NCBI GenBank assembly: GCA_026993045.1
Contig: JALWWR010000063.1
Location: 1-6,736 of the forward strand
Direction: 5' to 3'
From: Thermodesulfatator sp.
GTDB taxonomy: Bacteria > Desulfobacterota > Thermodesulfobacteria > Thermodesulfobacteriales > Thermodesulfobacteriaceae
DNA: 6,736 nt
Part shown: positions 1 through 3,897 of the stretch, in pieces
How positions within the stretch are numbered: position 1 is the stretch's first letter
How the letters are laid out: each line of letters starts with the position of its first letter
Notes under the pieces: model-generated
Told to the model about the DNA's origin: nothing
The model's database searches: none
What the model saw: only the letters and a program-made list of their open reading frames with translations
Made by a program: the position numbers and the translations under genes

Positions 1-1
1 G

Positions 2-265
2 AAGTACCTGGACATGATCGAGCTGCTGGGCGACCGGGAATCCGCGCGCAATTTTATGCGCATGGAAAAGTGGATCTTCGACAGCCCCGACCAGGCCGGC
101 GAGGCCTACCGGGAGTTCATCAAGCAGTTCTACCAGGACAACGGCCTGATCAAGGGCACCGTGACCATCGGCGATCAGACGGTGGACCTGGCCCGGGTCA
201 CCATGCCGGTACTCAACATCTATGCCGCCCAGGACCACCTGGTCCCTCCGGCCTCCTCCAAGGCC
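2..265 (+). CDS. phaC: Partial class III poly(3-hydroxyalkanoate) synthase subunit PhaC, 3' portion, both ends missing
   Basis: PhaC polymerises hydroxyacyl-CoA into polyhydroxyalkanoate storage granules; class III enzymes work with PhaE. The open frame enters from the left edge (K-Y-L-D-M-I at 2-19) and gives about 88 residues. Seen: the segment [19 protein letters not shown] and then [18 protein letters not shown], which I recognise as the C-terminal third of class III PhaC and its alpha/beta-hydrolase core. The Asp of QDHLVPP (codon 233-235) matches the catalytic Asp. The catalytic His, normally some 30 residues further on in a GGHIG-like motif, is absent. The frame stays open to 721, but after about 265 it only reads tsf and rpsB backwards, giving a low-complexity F/L-rich peptide. 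The gene is therefore cut by the junction and not naturally ended. Codon use (CTG, CAC, GCC) differs from the genes to the right. Family assignment is firm; membership in the same genome is doubtful. Confidence 0.85.
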
Positions 266-339
266 TTTTTGCAGTCCATAAACCCGGCAGCCGTCCGCGC
301 CCGGAGTTCCTTAATCAATTCCATAGTTACTTCCGCCAT
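244..339 (-). CDS. tsf: Partial elongation factor Ts, first ~32 codons only
   Basis: EF-Ts is the guanine nucleotide exchange factor that recycles EF-Tu during translation. The frame starts with ATG at 339-337, one base after the rpsB stop. It reads [20 protein letters not shown] and then [12 protein letters not shown]. This is the N-terminal UBA-like domain with the conserved T-x-A-G-x-M-D-C-K-K-A-L signature that binds EF-Tu. After Gly32 (codon 246-244) the family normally continues with an acidic residue and a helix such as D-x-x-K-A. Here the frame becomes T-R-W-S-W-A-A and stops at 222-220, inside sequence that codes for PhaC on the other strand. The rest of the protein (family length about 200-290 residues) is missing. 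An AGGAGGAGG ribosome site lies 6 bases upstream. EF-Ts is normally essential, so truncation at a foreign gene points to an artificial join. Confidence 0.88.
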
Positions 340-340
340 T

Positions 341-1189
341 TTATTCCTCCTCCTTTTCTATGGCTTTGGCTTCCTCTTCAAATTCCGCCTCTCTTTCCTC
401 TTCCTTCAAGACTTCTTCAATAATGGCCTGGGCCTTTTCTTCTTCGGAAAGCTCCTCCGCCCCCTCTTCGGCCTCTTTGTCACTTTCCGCGGCCAGTCTT
501 TCTCGGTAGATCTCGGTCCCTTCCAGCACGGCGTCGGCTATCTTGGAGGTGAGGAGTTTAATGGCCCGAATGGCGTCGTCGTTTCCAGGGATGATATAGT
601 CGATGAGGTCCGGGTCACAGTTGGTGTCCGTGATGGCCACCACTGGGATGCCAAGCTTCCGGGCCTCAAGGACCGCAATCTCCTCCTTCTGAGGGTCTAC
701 TACGTAAAGGGCCTGGGGTAGACTTTCCATATCTTTTATTCCCCCGAGGTTGCGCTCCAGTTTCTGGCGCAGGCGCTCCAGTTTGAGCCTCTCCTTTTTG
801 GGAAACCGCTCGATAGTCCCGTCTTCCATCCACTGTTCGATCCGACGAAGTTTTTCCACACTCTGCCGGATGGTCTTAAAGTTGGTCAGCGTACCTCCTA
901 ACCAACGGTGATCCACATAATACATACCGCAGCGGGCGGCCTCCTCCCGAATGGTGTCCTGAGCCTGCTTCTTGGTGCCTACAAAGAGGATCTTTCCTCC
1001 TTCAGCTACCGTATTGACCACGAATTCATAGGCCACCTCAAAATACTTAAGGGTCTGCTGCAGATCGATAATGTGGATCCCGTTTCGCTCCCCAAAGATG
1101 AAAGGCCTCATCTTGGGGTTCCACCGGCGGGTCTGGTGCCCAAAATGGACCCCCGCCTCCAGCAACTGTTTCATAGTAAGATAGGACAT
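341..1189 (-). CDS. rpsB: 30S ribosomal protein S2
   Basis: S2 is a late-binding protein of the small ribosomal subunit, at the head-body junction near S1. The 282-residue product opens [20 protein letters not shown], followed by [20 protein letters not shown], the typical S2 start. Further hallmarks are [10 protein letters not shown] (residues 68-77), [15 protein letters not shown] (90-104), the coiled-coil hairpin of about 105-150 and the C-terminal signature [29 protein letters not shown] (182-210, shown here only to locate it by its DTNCDP and PGNDDAIR parts). Residues from about 234 on form a Glu-rich acidic tail of nearly 50 residues, longer than in E. coli S2 (241 residues in total). 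The ATG at 1189 is fixed by an AAAGGAGGT site a few bases upstream and by the family N-terminus. It is followed by tsf, the conserved order. A structured leader at 1210-1262 may allow feedback control. Confidence 0.97.
   Translation of the reverse strand: MSYLTMKQLLEAGVHFGHQTRRWNPKMRPFIFGERNGIHIIDLQQTLKYFEVAYEFVVNTVAEGGKILFVGTKKQAQDTIREEAARCGMYYVDHRWLGGTLTNFKTIRQSVEKLRRIEQWMEDGTIERFPKKERLKLERLRQKLERNLGGIKDMESLPQALYVVDPQKEEIAVLEARKLGIPVVAITDTNCDPDLIDYIIPGNDDAIRAIKLLTSKIADAVLEGTEIYRERLAAESDKEAEEGAEELSEEEKAQAIIEEVLKEEEREAEFEEEAKAIEKEEE
346..354 (-). promoter_or_regulatory. Ribosome binding site of tsf, inside the end of rpsB
   Basis: The minus strand reads AGGAGGAGG, then 6 bases, then ATG at 339. 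The site is made by the last Glu codons of rpsB (K-E-E-E-stop), and the rpsB stop (343-341) is separated from the tsf start by a single base. This layout favours translational coupling of S2 and EF-Ts. Confidence 0.8.
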
Positions 1190-1194
1190 AACAC

Positions 1195-1203
1195 ACCTCC
1201 TTT
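1195..1203 (-). promoter_or_regulatory. Ribosome binding site of rpsB
   Basis: The minus strand reads AAAGGAGGT, then 5 bases, then ATG at 1189. It is a near-perfect Shine-Dalgarno sequence and settles the rpsB start. It lies just downstream of the structured leader at 1210-1262, where an upstream fold could affect ribosome access. Confidence 0.8.
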
Positions 1204-1209
1204 GGGTTT

Positions 1210-1262
1210 GGCCTCCGCCCTAGGCCTTACCATCCGGGTCTCCCCGGACACCCCGTAAGGCC
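1210..1262 (-). promoter_or_regulatory. Structured 5' leader of rpsB, candidate autoregulatory RNA
   Basis: Read on the minus strand, an 8-bp outer stem GGCCTTAC (1262-1255) pairs with GTAAGGCC (1230-1223). Inside it, TCCGGG (1248-1243) pairs with CCCGGA (1238-1233) around a GAGA loop of the GNRA class. The two stems are separated by an asymmetric internal loop of 6 bases (5' side) and 2 bases (3' side). A second, competing stem AGGCC/GGCCT in antisense terms (plus 1222-1226 with 1210-1214) shares bases with the outer stem. Known: rpsB is autogenously controlled by S2 through its leader in several bacteria. Inferred: this is such a leader. I cannot match it to a named family by eye. A terminator is unlikely because no U-run follows. 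Confidence 0.5.
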
Positions 1263-1289
1263 CCTTTCCCGGGCGTGAGTTTTGCCCGC

Positions 1290-1323
1290 TTTTTACCACC
1301 CAAAACCCCTTTTCGCAAGTCAA
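1290..1323 (-). promoter_or_regulatory. Candidate promoter of rpsB-tsf
   Basis: On the minus strand TTGCGA (1318-1313) is followed after 17 bases by TAAAAA (1295-1290), each matching 4 of 6 consensus positions. An overlapping TTGACT (1323-1318) is a better -35 box, but at normal spacing it has only poor -10 partners. Transcription would start near 1283, leaving a leader of about 95 bases that contains the hairpin at 1223-1262. The elements are weak, so this is a tentative call. Confidence 0.35.
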
Positions 1324-1330
1324 ACTTGCG
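1314..1330. promoter_or_regulatory. Perfect 7-bp inverted repeat between divergent genes, candidate operator
   Basis: CGCAAGT and ACTTGCG flank a 3-base CAA spacer. The repeat lies midway between the divergent rpsB and efflux operon starts, and its arms contain the -35-like TTGCG of both candidate promoters. A dimeric repressor (efflux operons are often under TetR- or MarR-type control) bound here would cover both promoters. No regulator gene is present in the window. It could instead be a chance short hairpin. Confidence 0.4.
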
Positions 1331-1354
1331 TTAGATTTCCCCGCTTGATAATTT
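1326..1354 (+). promoter_or_regulatory. Candidate promoter of the efflux operon
   Basis: TTGCGT (1326-1331) could serve as the -35 box. The -10 box is either GATAAT (1347-1352, 5 of 6 to consensus, 15-base spacing) or the overlapping TAATTT (1349-1354, 17-base spacing, weaker). Either choice puts the transcription start at about 1359-1362, on or next to the GTG start codon at 1361. The -35 box lies in the right arm of the inverted repeat at 1314-1330. Confidence 0.4.
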
Positions 1355-1360
1355 CTAAAC

Positions 1361-2761
1361 GTGCGACTTTCAGGTCTTCTTCTCCTCTTTGGGGCCCTTT
1401 TACTCTTTTCTTGCTCCTCTGCTCCCCAGCCGCAAGAAGGGCTTCCCCCTCTTCCGAAACGTTCCTTGAACGCCTCTTCCCCCAAGCTCCCTCCCCCTTC
1501 GGAAAACTGGTGGAAGGTCTTCGGTTCTTTGGAACTTGACCAGCTGGTAAGAAAGACCCTTTCTGCCAATCACGATCTTGCCCGAGCTCACTTTCGGGTG
1601 CGCGAACTGGCAGCCTTACTCAAGGTCCAGAAGGCCGAACGCCTCCCCCGAGCGGAGCTTGATTTCACTGGAAAGAGGGCCCGTTTTACCCCTTCTGGGG
1701 CCCTTCGCTTTGGGAAGATCATTTACGGAGAGTTCTCGGGCTCTCTCCGGGCCTCCTACGAGGTGGATCTCTGGCGGAGGCTTTCGGCTAGCGAGAAGGC
1801 GGCCTACTTTGATCTTCTTTCCGCCAAGGAAAACCGAAAGGCCCTGGCCTTAAGCCTTGCAGCCGAGACGGTTTCCGCCTACCTTGAGGCCGCTTTCCTT
1901 TCCTGCGAAAGGGACCTCCTTCGGGAGGAGCTTGAGGTCTCCTCCCGTTACCTTTCTACCTTGGAGGAAAAATACGCCCGGGGACTTCTTTCTTCGACCG
2001 AGCTTCTTTCCGCAAAAAGGGCCCACCAGGGCTTAAAGGCTCTTCTCCCGGAGTTAGAACGCGACCTTCGGGCCCGCCTTCAGGTGCTTGAACTTCTTTC
2101 CGGACGCTACCCGTCGGGGACTTTGAGGCTTAAGGAAGCCGCAGGCCTTTGCCGCCAAAAACTTCCCCCACCTCCGGGGGGAATCCCTTCGGATCTCCTT
2201 TTGCGCCGGCCAGACCTTCGAGCAGCGCAGGCCAGCCTTCGGGCCATGGCTGAAAGGGTGAAGGTGGCCCGGAGAGCCCGTCTTCCCCGAATCGTCCTCA
2301 CGGCTGAAGAAGGACGCGTTTCCCCAGCCCTAAAAAACCTACTTTCTTCGAAAAACCGGCTCTGGACCCTCCTTTTCGGGATCACTCAGCCAATCTTTGA
2401 AGGGGGAAGGCTTTCAGCCGAGGAAAAGGCGGCCCGCATGCGGTACCAGCAGGCTCAAGAGGAATATTTTGAGGCCGTGCTTGAGGCTCTAAAGGAGGTG
2501 GAATACGGTTTCCTTACCGAAAAGAGGTTGCAGGAGAGGGTGAAGGCCTTTGAAAGGGAGGTCCGACTTTCGCAAAAGAAGGCCCGTTTTGAAAAAGCCC
2601 GTTTTGAGACCGGGCTGCTTCCAGCCGAGACTTATCTTAAGGCCCTCATGGAGGTCTTTGAGAGTAAACGCAAATTTCTGGCGGCTAAAAAGCTTCTTTT
2701 CTTAAACCGGGTCTTTCTTTATCGAGCGCTTGCGGGGGATTTTGAGGAGGAGAAAGAATGA
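1361..2761 (+). CDS. Outer-membrane channel lipoprotein of an RND efflux system (NodT/OprM-like, TolC superfamily)
   Basis: This is the trimeric outer-membrane duct that lets the pump discharge outside the cell. The 466-residue product starts MRLSGLLLLFGALLLFSC, a lipoprotein signal peptide with a lipobox-like LFSC and Cys18 as the lipidation site. Family hallmarks follow: ENWWKVFGS near residue 47, YEVDLWRRLS near 134 (family YEVDLWGR), GIPSDLLLRRPDLRAAQ at 274-290 between the two repeats, and ITQPIFEGGRLS near 345. Long charged helices of the two outer-membrane efflux protein repeats surround these. Length is normal. GTG at 1361 is the only usable start, since an in-frame TAA lies at 1349-1351. 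No Shine-Dalgarno sequence precedes it. The stop overlaps the adaptor start by 4 bases. The substrate cannot be told from this protein. Family assignment is firm. Confidence 0.93.
   Translation: MRLSGLLLLFGALLLFSCSSAPQPQEGLPPLPKRSLNASSPKLPPPSENWWKVFGSLELDQLVRKTLSANHDLARAHFRVRELAALLKVQKAERLPRAELDFTGKRARFTPSGALRFGKIIYGEFSGSLRASYEVDLWRRLSASEKAAYFDLLSAKENRKALALSLAAETVSAYLEAAFLSCERDLLREELEVSSRYLSTLEEKYARGLLSSTELLSAKRAHQGLKALLPELERDLRARLQVLELLSGRYPSGTLRLKEAAGLCRQKLPPPPGGIPSDLLLRRPDLRAAQASLRAMAERVKVARRARLPRIVLTAEEGRVSPALKNLLSSKNRLWTLLFGITQPIFEGGRLSAEEKAARMRYQQAQEEYFEAVLEALKEVEYGFLTEKRLQERVKAFEREVRLSQKKARFEKARFETGLLPAETYLKALMEVFESKRKFLAAKKLLFLNRVFLYRALAGDFEEEKE
2744..2752 (+). promoter_or_regulatory. 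Ribosome binding site of the adaptor gene
   Basis: GAGGAGGAG precedes the ATG at 2758 by 5 bases. It is formed by the final Glu codons of the channel gene, parallel to the rpsB-tsf arrangement. Together with the ATGA overlap it supports coupled translation. Confidence 0.75.
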
Positions 2762-3897
2762 GAAAGACTTTTTTTCAGGTCTTCCTCTCGGGGCTTGTCC
2801 TTCTTTTGGGACTCTTAGGGGCCCACCACCTCATCACTTCTAAGAAAAAACCCCCTTCAAGGCTTAAGAAAAAGGCGGTCCTGGCCGTAAAGGTGGTCAT
2901 AGCCCGCTCCCGTCCCTATACCTATACCGTTGAGACTACCGGGACCGTAGTGGCCCCCCGGAAAGCCGAACTTTCCTCCGAGGTCCCCGGACGTCTTGTA
3001 TATATGGCCCCAGACCTTCTTCCCGGAAACGTAGTACCTAAGGGCACGGTCCTTTTCCGCCTGGATCCCACGGATTATCAGGCGGCGCTTTTGCGGGCTA
3101 AGGCCGAACTGGCTCAGGCCAAAAGGGCCCTGGCGGAGATCGAGGCCGAGGCTGAAAGGAGCCTCCTTGAATGGAAAAGGCTTAAAGGAAAGGCTCCGCC
3201 CCCGCCGCTGGTGATCAAAAAGCCCCAGCTCCTAGAGGCCCGGGCCCGGGTTAAGGCTGCCGAGGCTGCGGTTGAAAAGGCCGAAAGGGATCTTGAGCGC
3301 ACCGTAATCCAGGCCCCTTTCACCGGAAGGGTCCTTGAGGTCCGGGCCGAGGTGGGAAGCTACGCCAGCCCAGGAAAGACCCTAGCCAGGCTTTATCCCC
3401 TCTCGGGGCTAGAGATCTACGCTCCAGTAGCGGATCACTTCCTTCCCTACCTCTCGGTTCCGGGGTTTAACGCCTCTTCAGGCTCCAAAGCCGAGCTTAT
3501 TTGGGAGGCCGGCGAGAGGTTCTGGCGCTACCAGGCCCGGGTCAAACGCTTAGGAGAAGAGGTGGATCCCAAGACCCGCCTGGTCCCCCTTTACCTTGTC
3601 CTTGAGGATCCCTCGGCAAGGCCTCCCCTTCTTCCGGGGGTCTTTCTTACGGTAAAAATTAGTGGAAAGACTTATCCCCGGGCCTTTGTGCTTCCTCGGA
3701 GAGTCCTTCACCGCCTTCGGGGAAGACCCTTCGTATGGGTGGTAAGGGGTGAGAGGCTTGAGAGGCGCTGGGTAAAGCTCCTTTCAGAGTCCGAAAAAGA
3801 GGTGGTGATCGTTAAGGGGCTTAAGGAATCGGAGGAGGTGGTCCTAGGGCCTCTCCGGGGAGGAGTTTCCGGAATGCGGGTGAGGGTGCTTCGGTGA
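2758..3897 (+). CDS. RND efflux periplasmic adaptor (membrane fusion protein, HlyD/AcrA family)
   Basis: The adaptor links the inner-membrane permease to the outer-membrane channel in the periplasm. The 379-residue product has an N-terminal membrane anchor or signal (about 5-27, no lipobox Cys), then a Lys/Pro-rich linker (29-40). The first half of the lipoyl-like domain is about 68-105 (SSEVPGRLVYMAP, then GTVLFRLDPTDYQAALLRAKAEL). A coiled-coil hairpin spans about 106-182, with a short Pro-rich turn KAPPPP at 145-150. The second lipoyl half is about 183-215 (IQAPFTGRVLEVRAEVGSYA). Beta-barrel and membrane-proximal domains follow (about 218-379, including PLLPGVFLTVKISG at 289-302). Order and length fit the AcrA/MexA class. 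The start overlaps the channel stop (ATGA) and the stop overlaps the permease GTG (GTGA). The Pro-rich hairpin tip is unlike the AcrA tip and may reflect the partner channel. Confidence 0.93.
   Translation: MRKTFFQVFLSGLVLLLGLLGAHHLITSKKKPPSRLKKKAVLAVKVVIARSRPYTYTVETTGTVVAPRKAELSSEVPGRLVYMAPDLLPGNVVPKGTVLFRLDPTDYQAALLRAKAELAQAKRALAEIEAEAERSLLEWKRLKGKAPPPPLVIKKPQLLEARARVKAAEAAVEKAERDLERTVIQAPFTGRVLEVRAEVGSYASPGKTLARLYPLSGLEIYAPVADHFLPYLSVPGFNASSGSKAELIWEAGERFWRYQARVKRLGEEVDPKTRLVPLYLVLEDPSARPPLLPGVFLTVKISGKTYPRAFVLPRRVLHRLRGRPFVWVVRGERLERRWVKLLSESEKEVVIVKGLKESEEVVLGPLRGGVSGMRVRVLR

Noticed and set aside
14..721. A 235-codon rightward open frame continuing past the PhaC fragment
   Set aside because: Only the part up to about 265 resembles PhaC. 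The rest is the antisense of tsf and rpsB, giving an F/L-rich meaningless peptide, so it is not a fusion protein.
1270..1288. Small hairpin CGGGC/GCCCG with a 9-base loop upstream of the rpsB leader
   Set aside because: It has only 5 bp with a large loop, no U-run, and sits at the predicted transcript 5' end, so it is too weak to call a terminator or regulatory element.
1201..1304. Long-range pairing of TTTGGGT (1201-1207) with ACCCAAA (1298-1304) around the rpsB leader
   Set aside because: The upstream half would lie inside or upstream of the predicted promoter, so it is probably not in the transcript. A 7-bp match at this distance can also arise by chance.
1171..1569. A 132-codon leftward open frame across the intergenic region
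   Set aside because: It overlaps the start of rpsB, the intergenic signals and the N-terminus of the channel gene. It has no recognisable domain and is explained as an antisense shadow.
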